A stretch of 23,342 bases of DNA from assembly GCA_964443805.1 (NCBI GenBank), contig CAYUEQ010000010.1, positions 1-23,342 on the forward strand, in the 5' to 3' direction. The notes below the pieces were generated by a model. It did not search any database. It had not been told where the DNA came from and was given only the letters and a program-made list of their open reading frames with translations. The position numbers were made by a program, and so were the translations under genes. The first letter of the stretch is position 1, and each line of letters begins with the position of its first letter. Source of the DNA: CAYUEQ01 sp964443805 (GTDB lineage Bacteria; Bacillota_I; Bacilli_A; RF39; UBA660). Positions 1-8,056 of the stretch are shown one piece after another.

Positions 1-1
1 A

Positions 2-1792
2 TCTATTTCTATTATTATTTTAATGTCTTTAGGAACATATTCTTTTTTTAGTGCTCTTATTACAGGAAACACTATAAACGATAATGTTGTTCAAACCACG
101 GGGACACTTCAAATTACATACGAAGATTCTCAAACTATAAATGCCAGTAATTTAAATCCAGGAGATTCAAGAGAAAAGACAATTAAGGTATTAAACACTG
201 GGTCATACGACGCAAGTTATGAATTAGTATGGGAATCTATTACTAATAACTTTATAGATCAAAATGAACTAGTTTATGAACTAACATGTACAAGTAATCA
301 AAGTACATGTGATGACATTACCAAAAGACAAATACCTTCAACAAGTACCAACCAAGTAATAGAAAACAATATAAATTTAAAACAAAATGAAGAACATACT
401 TACATATTAAAAATAACATTTTTAAACCTAGATAAACCACAAGAATCAAATATGGATGTTACATTCAATGGAAAGATAAATGTTTATGAATCTGGAACTC
501 ATGATTTAAAACCGGAAGTTGATATAGTAGATAATATGATACCTGTTGCATGGGATGGATCAACATTAATAAAAGTAGATAATAATAATCAAGACGATAG
601 CTGGTATGATTATGATAATCAAAAGTGGGCGAATGCAGTACTAGTAACAGAAGAATCAAGAGAGACGATAAAATCAGCAGATGTTGGAACAACAATTGCT
701 GAGTCAGACATCCTAGCATACTACACTTATGTCCCAAGATATAAATACCTTTTGTGGAATGCGAACAATAACGAAAACTGCTTAAATGATAATTGTGATG
801 AACAAGAAATCAAAGTAATGTTTGAAAGAAAAACAACTCCAAAATCAACTGGTTCAAAAAATGGACAGTGGCTAACTCATCCTGCATTTACTTTTGGAGA
901 TAGTGAATTAAATGGAATCTGGGTTGGTAAGTTTGCAACGAGTCCTGATACAGAAAGTGCATGTTATACATCACCATCAACAGCTAATTGTAATTTAAAA
1001 TCGATTTCACTAAGAGTAAAACCAAATTTAGATATGTGGACATATGTAAATACAGCAACGATATTTAGTGTGACAAAGCAAATGGAAACAAATGCTATAT
1101 ATGGATTAAATAATTATGATAATGCGGAATCTCATATGATGAAGAATATGGAATGGGGAGCAGTAGCTTACCTTTCACATAGTAAGTATGGAAAATATGG
1201 AAATAATAATTATATTGAAGAAAATAAACAATTATATATAAATAATTATCGTCAAAATTCTAGGACAAATAAAACATTAACAGGATGTTCAGGAGGTTCA
1301 CCAGATGCAACAATAAATATTACCAGTTGTCCTCATCCATATCCAAATCTTACTTTGGAAGCGCTAGGTGCAAGTACAACTGGAAATATATATGGTATAT
1401 ATGATATGAGTGGTGGAGTAAGTGATCGTGTAATGGGAAACATAGTACAAGAAGGAATGGAACTCGGAACATTCTATGCTGGTTCTTCATCAGGAATATG
1501 GGATGAAGTTCCAGAATTAAAATATTATGATAGTTATGAATATGATACCGACTTTTTAACACATGGAAGGGGACATTTAGGAGATGCAACAAGAGAGACA
1601 TTAAAAATAATTGGTGCAACTAATGGTGGATGGTATGGTGATTATACTTTCTTTCCTATTAAAACTCTCAACTGGTTTCTTCGAGGTGGCCATGCTGGCA
1701 ACGGGTCTAATGATGGAGCATTCTCGTTCTCTGCTGATACAGGAGCACCGAACTACCTCTATGGTTTCCGTGTCGTCCTAGCTATTGAATAA
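2..1792 (+). CDS. Large surface protein, TasA/camelysin-like N-terminus and C-type-lectin-like C-terminus (5' partial)
   Basis: The reading frame is open to the left edge, so the start lies outside the window. The codons before the first ATG (23) encode Ser-Ile-Ser-Ile-Ile-Ile-Leu and look like the end of a signal peptide, so that ATG is probably internal. The next ~150 residues resemble TasA/camelysin (SipW-dependent) proteins: GTYSFFSA, then GTLQITYED and a beta-rich LNPGDSREKTIKVLNTGS stretch. The central part has several closely spaced Cys pairs (for example CTSNQSTC, CLNDNC) that could form disulfides. The C-terminal third has TGNIYGIYDMSGG, typical of the sulfatase-modifying-factor/C-type-lectin fold, and the protein ends WFLRGG...YGFRVVLAIE, the usual end of DGR target proteins. 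It is probably secreted or wall-associated. The ligand is unknown. Confidence 0.75.
   Translation, partial: SISIIILMSLGTYSFFSALITGNTINDNVVQTTGTLQITYEDSQTINASNLNPGDSREKTIKVLNTGSYDASYELVWESITNNFIDQNELVYELTCTSNQSTCDDITKRQIPSTSTNQVIENNINLKQNEEHTYILKITFLNLDKPQESNMDVTFNGKINVYESGTHDLKPEVDIVDNMIPVAWDGSTLIKVDNNNQDDSWYDYDNQKWANAVLVTEESRETIKSADVGTTIAESDILAYYTYVPRYKYLLWNANNNENCLNDNCDEQEIKVMFERKTTPKSTGSKNGQWLTHPAFTFGDSELNGIWVGKFATSPDTESACYTSPSTANCNLKSISLRVKPNLDMWTYVNTATIFSVTKQMETNAIYGLNNYDNAESHMMKNMEWGAVAYLSHSKYGKYGNNNYIEENKQLYINNYRQNSRTNKTLTGCSGGSPDATINITSCPHPYPNLTLEALGASTTGNIYGIYDMSGGVSDRVMGNIVQEGMELGTFYAGSSSGIWDEVPELKYYDSYEYDTDFLTHGRGHLGDATRETLKIIGATNGGWYGDYTFFPIKTLNWFLRGGHAGNGSNDGAFSFSADTGAPNYLYGFRVVLAIE
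1661..1792 (+). other. Candidate DGR variable region at the 3' end of the surface-protein gene
   Basis: The last ~130 nt are clearly richer in G and C (roughly half) than the rest of this AT-rich gene. They encode RGG, a Gly/Asn/Ser/Asp-rich loop and the terminal YGFRVVLA. The final stretch GGTTTCCGTGTCGTCCT has no adenine, as expected of the unmutated initiation-of-mutagenic-homing end of a variable repeat. No reverse transcriptase, accessory gene or template repeat lies in this window, so the call rests on composition and fold. Confidence 0.45.
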
Positions 1793-1804
1793 CAAATATT
1801 TATT

Positions 1805-1829
1805 AAATTCAGGTTTTTAACTTGAATTT
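1805..1829 (+). terminator. Hairpin just after the surface-protein stop codon
   Basis: AAATTCAGGT and ACTTGAATTT form a 10-bp stem (one G-U pair) with a 5-nt loop, 12 nt after the stop codon and followed by only a short T run. It is most simply a weak intrinsic terminator between this gene and ruvA. DGR targets often carry a hairpin just downstream of the variable repeat, so that is the alternative reading. Confidence 0.5.
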
Positions 1830-1887
1830 TTACATCTTGGCAGACGAACAAATATATGGTAATCTTATTCTAGGATGTGAATAAAAA

Positions 1888-2442
1888 ATGTTTAATTATT
1901 TAAAAGGAAAGGTAACTATTATAGAGTCTAATTATATTGTAGTTGATGTTAATAATATTGGCTATGAGGTATATGTATCTAATCCATATAGTTATGAATT
2001 AGATAAAGAAGTAACTGTATATTTATATAATCATATACGAGAAGTAGAACATACTTTATATGGTTTTAAAAATATAGAAGAAAAGGAATTATTTTTAAGA
2101 TTAATTAATGTTAAAGGTCTTGGTCCCAAAGTTGCATTGCCAATGTTTGCAACGGGTTCAGTAGCAGGTATTATTGATGCTATTGAAAGAGAAAATATTA
2201 TATATTTGAAGAAGTTTCCTAAAATTGGAGATAAAATTGCTCGTCAGGTGATTTTAGATTTAAAAGGAAAATTAGTTAAAGGCGATAAAATAAATAGTGT
2301 GGTTGAACATGAAGAATTAATTTTAGCGTTGGAAGGCCTTGGATATAGGAATAATGATATTAAGAAGATTATTCCTCAAGTTGATCCAAATAAAACAATA
2401 GAAGAACAAATTAAAGATGCTTTAAAAAGCATGATGAAGTAG
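1888..2442 (+). CDS. ruvA: Holliday junction branch migration protein RuvA
   Basis: RuvA binds four-way DNA junctions as a tetramer and loads the RuvB motor during recombinational repair. The 184-residue product is slightly shorter than usual (about 200). The N-terminal OB-fold (residues ~1-63, starting MFNYLKGKV) is followed by two helix-hairpin-helix units, GLGPKVALPMF and FPKIGDKIARQVI, and a C-terminal RuvB-interacting domain (EELILALEGLGY). The start has AGGAT about 10 nt upstream. A possible but weak promoter is TTGGCA-N17-TAATCT at 1837-1865. It begins the repair and tRNA-modification gene cluster. Confidence 0.95.
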   Translation: MFNYLKGKVTIIESNYIVVDVNNIGYEVYVSNPYSYELDKEVTVYLYNHIREVEHTLYGFKNIEEKELFLRLINVKGLGPKVALPMFATGSVAGIIDAIERENIIYLKKFPKIGDKIARQVILDLKGKLVKGDKINSVVEHEELILALEGLGYRNNDIKKIIPQVDPNKTIEEQIKDALKSMMK

Positions 2443-2449
2443 GAGTAGT

Positions 2450-2983
2450 ATGAGAATAGGTATAGATTTAGATGATACATTAGTAGATACAGTAAAGACA
2501 GTTAAAAGAATAATTGAAGAAAATAATTATAATTTAGAAACAGCTAATTACCGGAAATGGAAAACTGTTGATAAACAAAACTTTTTCGATAAATTTGGAG
2601 AAGCAACATTTTTAAATGGAGTAATTAATGATGGTGCAATTGATGTAATAAATAAATTAAAATCAGACGGTCATGAATTATGGATTGTAACTGCAAGAAA
2701 TAACGCATTTTGTAAAAAAGGGATAGAGTATTCAAAACAATTTTTAAAAAATAATAATATAAATGTTGATAAAGCTTATTTTTCAGTTAGTCCTAAGGGA
2801 AAATTTTGTGCTGATAATAACATAGATATATTAATCGACGATAGCACTTATCAATGTAATAGTGTGTTAGAAAGCGGTAAAAAAGCAATTCTTTTTGATA
2901 GTGAATTTAATCAAGAATGTAATATCCCTAGGGCTTTAAATTGGGAAGAAGTATACAGATTAATAAAACAAATGGAGGGATAA
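2450..2983 (+). CDS. HAD-superfamily 5'-nucleotidase-like hydrolase
   Basis: This 177-residue protein has the HAD catalytic motif at its N-terminus: Asp6 (nucleophile) and Asp8 in GIDLDDTLVDT. The central WIVTARN supplies motif II, and IDDSTYQC supplies the late acidic motif. The small size and DxDDT form fit the 5'(3')-deoxyribonucleotidase-like branch, so the likely reaction is dephosphorylation of a (deoxy)nucleoside monophosphate. The substrate cannot be read from sequence. It starts 8 nt after ruvA with AGGAG overlapping the ruvA stop region, and ends just before ruvB, so the three genes are co-transcribed. It is not part of the usual ruvAB pair. Confidence 0.8.
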   Translation: MRIGIDLDDTLVDTVKTVKRIIEENNYNLETANYRKWKTVDKQNFFDKFGEATFLNGVINDGAIDVINKLKSDGHELWIVTARNNAFCKKGIEYSKQFLKNNNINVDKAYFSVSPKGKFCADNNIDILIDDSTYQCNSVLESGKKAILFDSEFNQECNIPRALNWEEVYRLIKQMEG

Positions 2984-2985
2984 AA

Positions 2986-3990
2986 ATGAACGAAAGTATT
3001 GTAACTAATAAAGAGTTAAAAGAAGATGAATTTGAAAGTTCTATTCGTCCTGATAGTTTAGATGAATATATTGGTCAGGAAGAGATTAAATCTAATTTAG
3101 AAGTCTTTATTAAAGCATGTAAGATGAGAGACGAAGTCTTAGATCATGTTTTACTTTATGGTCCTCCAGGACTAGGTAAAACAACTTTAGCTTATATAAT
3201 TGCTAATGAGTTAGGTACTAATTTAAAAACAGCTAGTGGACCATCGATTGAAAAGTCAGGGGATTTAGCAGCAGTTTTATCAACTTTAGAACCTGGAGAT
3301 GTATTATTTATCGATGAGATTCATCGAATGCCAAAATTTATTGAAGAAATATTATATCCAGCAATGGAAGACTTTGAATTAGATATTATAATTGGTAGTG
3401 ATGGGGCGACTAGAAGCATTAAAATAGACCTACCACCATTTACATTAGTTGGGGCAACAACAAGAGCAGGAGATGTCTCTTCTCCTCTTAGAGACCGATT
3501 TGGAATAGTTAATAAGCTTAATTACTATACCGATGAAGAATTATTTAAAATAATTAAAAGAACAAGTCGAGTACTAGATGTAGGTGTAGAAGATGATGCA
3601 GCATATGAACTAGCAAGAAGAAGCAGAAAAACACCTCGAATTGCAAATCGATTATTTAAACGTGTCAGAGATTTCGCCTTAGTTGAAGGTGAAGGTGTAG
3701 TAACTATGGATATAACTCAAAATTCCTTAAAAAGACTTAAGGTAGATAACTATGGTTTAGATGGAATTGATATTGAGTATTTAATGAGTTTAATTACTAA
3801 ATTTAATGGTGGACCTGTTGGAGTTGAAACTATTGCAACATCTATTGGAGAAGAAGTATCGACTATCGAAGATGTTGTTGAACCATTTTTAATGCAAGAA
3901 GGTTTTATTAAAAGAACCCAAAGAGGTAGAGTAGCAACAGAAAAAGCCTATGATCATTTAGAGATAGATCATGAAACAAAAATATTTTAA
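2986..3990 (+). CDS. ruvB: Holliday junction DNA helicase RuvB
   Basis: RuvB is the hexameric AAA+ motor that drives branch migration with RuvA. Starting at ATG 2986 gives 334 residues, the usual family length; GGAGGG at 2974-2979 sits correctly for it. The longer reading from 2941 lies inside the preceding gene and is unlikely. Motifs: Walker A GPPGLGKT (59-66), Walker B FIDEIHR (Asp110), sensor GATTR, the SPLRDRFG arginine-finger segment, and the C-terminal winged helix (EPFLMQEGFIKRTQRGR). It lies 2 nt after the nucleotidase gene, showing tight operon coupling. Confidence 0.97.
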   Translation: MNESIVTNKELKEDEFESSIRPDSLDEYIGQEEIKSNLEVFIKACKMRDEVLDHVLLYGPPGLGKTTLAYIIANELGTNLKTASGPSIEKSGDLAAVLSTLEPGDVLFIDEIHRMPKFIEEILYPAMEDFELDIIIGSDGATRSIKIDLPPFTLVGATTRAGDVSSPLRDRFGIVNKLNYYTDEELFKIIKRTSRVLDVGVEDDAAYELARRSRKTPRIANRLFKRVRDFALVEGEGVVTMDITQNSLKRLKVDNYGLDGIDIEYLMSLITKFNGGPVGVETIATSIGEEVSTIEDVVEPFLMQEGFIKRTQRGRVATEKAYDHLEIDHETKIF

Positions 3991-4001
3991 GAGGAGATTA
4001 T

Positions 4002-4685
4002 ATGAAAAAAGGTAAGTTAATTGTTATTGAAGGAACTGATTGTTCAGGAAAAGAAACTCAATCTAAACTACTAATTGAATACTTAAATAAAAATAATGTA
4101 AAATGTGAGTATTTTTCATTTCCTAATTATGATAGTCCAACTGGTAAAATAATAGGAGGACCATACTTAGGTAAAAAACATATATGTGAGGGATGGTTTA
4201 AAGAAGGAGCAATCAATGTTCCACCTAAAGTTGCATCTTTATACTATGCAGCTGATAGATTATATAATATTGATAAAATAGAGAATATGTTAAATGCAGG
4301 AATTAATATAATCTTAGATCGTTATGTCTATTCTAATATGGCTCATCAAGCAGGTAAGTTATCTGATAAAAAGATGCGAATTGAGACCTATGAATGGATT
4401 GAAAAATTAGAATTTGAGTTTTTAGGGTTACTGAAACCTAATTTAGCAATTTATCTTCATATGCCAATTCCTCAAATTAAAGAGTTAAGAGAAAACAGAA
4501 AAGAAAAACCAGATGAGTTAGAAAAAGAAGAACAAAATTTAATTAACTCAGAAAAAGCTTATCAAGAAATAGCTTTAAAATATAATTTTAAAACTATTGA
4601 ATGTGCAGTAAATAACAAAATAAAAACAATCGAAGAAATAAGTGAAGATTTAATAAAATATGTTAATGTAAACATAAAATTATAA
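4002..4685 (+). CDS. Thymidylate kinase-like deoxynucleoside monophosphate kinase
   Basis: The 227-residue protein belongs to the dTMP kinase fold, which phosphorylates dTMP to dTDP using ATP. It has a P-loop near the N-terminus (EGTDCSGKETQ), FPNYDSPTGK for substrate binding, DRYVYSN (the DRY motif) and a basic lid region around RENRKEKPDE. The residue after the P-loop Lys is Glu rather than the usual Ser/Thr. I have seen similar variation in divergent Tmk-like proteins, so a related nucleotide substrate is possible. The start has GAGGAG 6-7 nt upstream and lies 11 nt after ruvB. Its company with a nucleotidase suggests nucleotide-pool maintenance. Confidence 0.82.
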   Translation: MKKGKLIVIEGTDCSGKETQSKLLIEYLNKNNVKCEYFSFPNYDSPTGKIIGGPYLGKKHICEGWFKEGAINVPPKVASLYYAADRLYNIDKIENMLNAGINIILDRYVYSNMAHQAGKLSDKKMRIETYEWIEKLEFEFLGLLKPNLAIYLHMPIPQIKELRENRKEKPDELEKEEQNLINSEKAYQEIALKYNFKTIECAVNNKIKTIEEISEDLIKYVNVNIKL

Positions 4686-4728
4686 TAAAAATAAATGTTA
4701 AAAATATATAGCTTTTTATTTTTTTTTC
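4684..4728 (+). terminator. Weak AT-only hairpin with long T run
   Basis: AATAAAAA (4684-4691) can pair with TTTTTATT (4713-4720), and eight further T/C-rich bases follow. The stem has no G-C pair, so termination would be leaky at best. A TATAAT at 4732-4737 directly upstream of the next gene suggests a new transcript may begin here. Confidence 0.3.
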
Positions 4729-4759
4729 ATTTATAATAATTTTGAAAGAGGTGCTATTT

Positions 4760-5449
4760 ATGCAAGAAGACAATGTAATGAATGCTGTATTAAGTGCTAA
4801 TGAATTGCTAAAGACAAATGCTTCTTCAACTGTAATAGTTGAAGGTGGACCTGTATTATTACTTACTCCATTTAGAAAAACAGTTAAATATGATGACTAT
4901 TCTAAAAAAGGAGAAATGTTTACTGGGTCTTTGTCATATGGTATTGCAACTAATACTGATGCATCAGCATTAATAACTGATAACTTTAATTATGCTGATA
5001 TACAAGTATTAATTGATTTAGTAAATAATTGTGATATAAAGCAAATAAATATTATAAGAGGTATGAGTAGCTCCTATAAATCCCCAGTAGGTGTTGCTAC
5101 AAAAGGTATTAATAGTGATTATAGAATTATTGATGATTTACAAGAATCACTAACTGAAACAAGTATTATTAATGATAAATTAAATATAAATCCAGTTATA
5201 GGTAGAAGACCAAATCCTAAATTTAAAACATTTGAAGATCAATTAGTTGAATTAGTTGAACAAGGTAATTTGCCAAAAGATTTAAAAATAATTGAAATTC
5301 AAATTAGAAAAGAATTAAGACAAGCTATGTCAAATCCTGAAAAATTTAATGATTTATGTAATGGGGTTGCTCAATTTACTAAAAAATCAGAGTTAAGAAT
5401 AATAAATGATAAAAGTCTCCGAGAAAAACATGAAGGTAGAAGAATATAA
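4760..5449 (+). CDS. Hypothetical protein overlapping queA
   Basis: I do not recognise this 229-residue protein. ATG 4760 is chosen because AGAGGTG lies just upstream; an in-frame TTG at 4742 is less likely. It is soluble-looking, with no signal peptide or membrane segment. The first half is beta-rich with VIVEGGPVLLL and a Gly/Ser-rich GSLSYGIATNTD. A middle alpha/beta part carries DIQVLIDLVNNCD and IIRGMSSSYKSPVG. The C-terminal ~70 residues are charged and helical (IRKELRQAMSNPEKF). Its end overlaps the queA start by 20 nt, so the two are translationally coupled. Confidence 0.8.
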   Translation: MQEDNVMNAVLSANELLKTNASSTVIVEGGPVLLLTPFRKTVKYDDYSKKGEMFTGSLSYGIATNTDASALITDNFNYADIQVLIDLVNNCDIKQINIIRGMSSSYKSPVGVATKGINSDYRIIDDLQESLTETSIINDKLNINPVIGRRPNPKFKTFEDQLVELVEQGNLPKDLKIIEIQIRKELRQAMSNPEKFNDLCNGVAQFTKKSELRIINDKSLREKHEGRRI

Positions 5450-6455
5450 TTATCATTTACCCAACCATTTAATTGCTCAAAAGCCAATTAAAAACAGGTC
5501 TAGTTCAAAGTTGTTGACACTAGATAAAAAGACTGGTAATATTACTCATTGTCAATTTAAAGACATAATTGATTACTTTAATCCAGGAGATGTATTAGTA
5601 ATCAATAATACTAAAGTAATACCAGCGCGTTTGATTGGTGAAAAAAAAGAAACAAAAGCAAAGATAGAAATACTTTTATTAAAAAATATAAAAGAAGATG
5701 TTTGGGAATGTTTAGCAAAGCCAGTAAAAAGATTAAAAAAAGATACTATTATATCTTTTGGAAATGATTTATTACAAGCTAAAGTAGTAGAAATAAAAGA
5801 AGAAGGACTTATTTTAATCGAATTTTTTTATACTGGTATTTTTAATGAGTTATTAGATAGATTAGGTAATGTTCCGTTACCACCTTATATAACAGAGACT
5901 TTGGGTGATAAAAGCAGGTATCAAACAGTGTATGCAACCAATTCAGGTAGTGCTGCTGCACCAACTGCTGGATTACATTTTACTAAGAACTTATTAAAAC
6001 AATTAACTGATAAAGGAGTAATAATCGCTGAGGTAACTTTACATGTTGGTCTTGGTACTTTTCGACCTGTTAATGTTGAAAAAATAAATGATCATAAAAT
6101 GCATAGTGAATTTTATGTCATGGAAGAAAAAACGGCAAATATTTTAAATAAAGCTAAATATAATAGTAATAAGATATATGCTGTTGGGACTACAAGTATT
6201 AGAACTCTTGAAACAGTTTTAACTAATCATAAGGAATTTATCTCATGTAGTGGTTATACGGATATATTTATCTACCCAGGATATAAGTTCAAAGCAATCG
6301 ATGGAATAATTACTAATTTCCATTTGCCAAAAAGTACATTACTAATGTTAGTAAGTGCCTTTGCAAGTAAAGATTTAATATTTAAATCATATCAAGAAGC
6401 TATAAATAATGAATATAGGTTTTTCTCGTTTGGAGATGCTATGTTCATCAAATAA
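5430..6455 (+). CDS. queA: S-adenosylmethionine:tRNA ribosyltransferase-isomerase QueA
   Basis: QueA transfers and isomerises the ribosyl group of SAM onto preQ1 at the tRNA wobble position, giving epoxyqueuosine. Starting at ATG 5430 (MKVEEYNYHLP) gives 341 residues, the family norm; an in-frame ATG at 5406 would add eight non-conserved residues. Recognisable blocks are VINNTKVIPARL, PLPPYI, AAPTAGLHFT, LHVGLGTFRPV, GTTSIRTLE and NFHLPKSTLLMLVSAF. It acts in the cytoplasm on tRNAs already carrying preQ1 placed by Tgt, encoded about 2.5 kb downstream. The start overlaps the preceding gene by 20 nt and has only a weak ribosome site. Confidence 0.96.
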   Translation: MKVEEYNYHLPNHLIAQKPIKNRSSSKLLTLDKKTGNITHCQFKDIIDYFNPGDVLVINNTKVIPARLIGEKKETKAKIEILLLKNIKEDVWECLAKPVKRLKKDTIISFGNDLLQAKVVEIKEEGLILIEFFYTGIFNELLDRLGNVPLPPYITETLGDKSRYQTVYATNSGSAAAPTAGLHFTKNLLKQLTDKGVIIAEVTLHVGLGTFRPVNVEKINDHKMHSEFYVMEEKTANILNKAKYNSNKIYAVGTTSIRTLETVLTNHKEFISCSGYTDIFIYPGYKFKAIDGIITNFHLPKSTLLMLVSAFASKDLIFKSYQEAINNEYRFFSFGDAMFIK

Positions 6456-6469
6456 AGGAGGAAAACAAT

Positions 6470-8044
6470 GTGCTAAAAGAAATAAGAAGAATTTTAAGAA
6501 GTCACAGAAGAGATAAAAAATTAATTAAGATAGACGAAATTAACATTAAAAAAGGAAAAAATAGTATACTACTCTCCGCACCACATACTTTTGAGCACAA
6601 AAGAAAAGGTAAAAAGAAAGTAAAAGATTATTTGACATACTCCTTAATAAGAGTTTTATCTGAATTATCAAATTGTCATGTAATCTATATAAATAAAGAA
6701 ATAAATTATGATCCTAACTTTGACAGTGAAAACAATTTTTATTATGAGTATTTAAAAAAATATATTATTGAAAACAAAATTGATTTTGTATTAGATCTCC
6801 ACGCGATGGAACAAAATAACATTTCAGATTTTGATTTAGGAGTAAATAATTATAAAAATATAAATAATAATAAGTCGTTAGTAAAAGAAATAATTAAAGA
6901 ACTTAAAAAACATGAAATAGGTAATATAACTGTTGATGCAATACATAGTGGTGGTAAAAAAACTATTTCAAGTCGATTAAACAAAGATTTAAATATCAAA
7001 ACAATGCAAATTGAAATAGGAAAAAAATCACGTGAATTTCATACTAATAAAAAACAAGTAGCAATTGTTATTAATGCTATGTTAGGTCTAATTAATATAT
7101 TAGAGACTAAAAACATATTTACTGGAGTAATATTCAAAGATAAAAAAGGTAAAAAAGATTATAAATTATTAACTACTAAAACAACTAATAAATCTTTTGA
7201 TTTTACTGCTAGATATGACAAAATCTTAGACATAAAACCAGCTTTTGGTTATAAACGTAAATTAGCTGATGTTATTAACTATGATCAAGTTGGTATAGAA
7301 ATAGAAGTTTCTGTAACACTACAACGAGACAAATATTCATTTATTAGACAACTGTTAAAAAATATTAAAAAAATAGTTGGAGACAAAGGATATATTGTTA
7401 AAGATTGGACTGTAATTGGAGATTATAATTTTGAGATAGTTTTAGATCCGCTATCTGTAGATGAAATTTATGAGTTTTGGAATAATCTTCAAGAAATAAT
7501 AAAGTTTTCTCAAGGTTTAATAAACGTTTCAAAAGAAAAAAATTGTGGTATACACTTAAATTTTAATCAATATGATATTTCAAATTTACATGAATCACAT
7601 AAAAGATTAACTGCATATTTATCTGAAAAAGAAAACTTCTTTGAAGAAAACATTTATAAGCAATATAAATTTATATGGGATTTTGATGAATACTTAAAGT
7701 ATCAAAGAACAATTAGTAGTAAATATTTATGGGTAAATTATTTAGGTAAAAGAGTTGTTGAAGTACGTAATGTTAAAACATCACTAAATTCAACTGAATT
7801 AGTAATTCTAATAAAAAAACTATTAGAGGCACTATACTATGATAGAGCTCATGAACCATTTGATTACCAAACATTTACCACTCTAAATAAAATTTATGAT
7901 ACTGCACTAGACCAAATAGAAAATGATAAAGTATTTGATGAGATAAACAATAATGGATTTGTTGTAATTAGCTTAAAAGATAAAAGAGCTAAAGTAGTTT
8001 CATTAAATGAAAGAGTAGTAGAAGAGATAAAAAATAATTTATAA
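6470..8044 (+). CDS. Fused N-formylglutamate-amidohydrolase-like / glutamine-synthetase-like amidoligase protein
   Basis: Two enzymes appear joined in 524 residues. Residues ~30-215 resemble the N-formylglutamate amidohydrolase family (PF05013): LSAPHT (35-40), DLHAME (109-114), IHSGG (158-162) and QIEIG (180-184) hold likely metal-binding and catalytic His/Asp/Glu. Residues ~270-460 resemble the Amidoligase_2 (COOH-NH2 ligase) family: GIEIEV (275-280), FEIVLDPL (321-328), CGIHLNF (359-365) and VEVRN (430-434). Amidoligases make amide bonds from carboxylates and amines using ATP. A hydrolase fused to a ligase recalls glutathionylspermidine synthetase/amidase, but the substrate is unknown. GTG is the start: AAAGGAGG is 8 nt upstream, and the nearby ATG at 6468 runs straight into a stop. 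It lies 14 nt after queA. Confidence 0.75.
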   Translation: MLKEIRRILRSHRRDKKLIKIDEINIKKGKNSILLSAPHTFEHKRKGKKKVKDYLTYSLIRVLSELSNCHVIYINKEINYDPNFDSENNFYYEYLKKYIIENKIDFVLDLHAMEQNNISDFDLGVNNYKNINNNKSLVKEIIKELKKHEIGNITVDAIHSGGKKTISSRLNKDLNIKTMQIEIGKKSREFHTNKKQVAIVINAMLGLINILETKNIFTGVIFKDKKGKKDYKLLTTKTTNKSFDFTARYDKILDIKPAFGYKRKLADVINYDQVGIEIEVSVTLQRDKYSFIRQLLKNIKKIVGDKGYIVKDWTVIGDYNFEIVLDPLSVDEIYEFWNNLQEIIKFSQGLINVSKEKNCGIHLNFNQYDISNLHESHKRLTAYLSEKENFFEENIYKQYKFIWDFDEYLKYQRTISSKYLWVNYLGKRVVEVRNVKTSLNSTELVILIKKLLEALYYDRAHEPFDYQTFTTLNKIYDTALDQIENDKVFDEINNNGFVVISLKDKRAKVVSLNERVVEEIKNNL

Positions 8045-8056
8045 AGAGGTGAAAAT

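Noticed and set aside
465..1619. Minus-strand open frames at 465-737 and 1350-1619
   Set aside because: They lie opposite the surface-protein gene, encode Leu/His-rich nonsense and have no ribosome sites.
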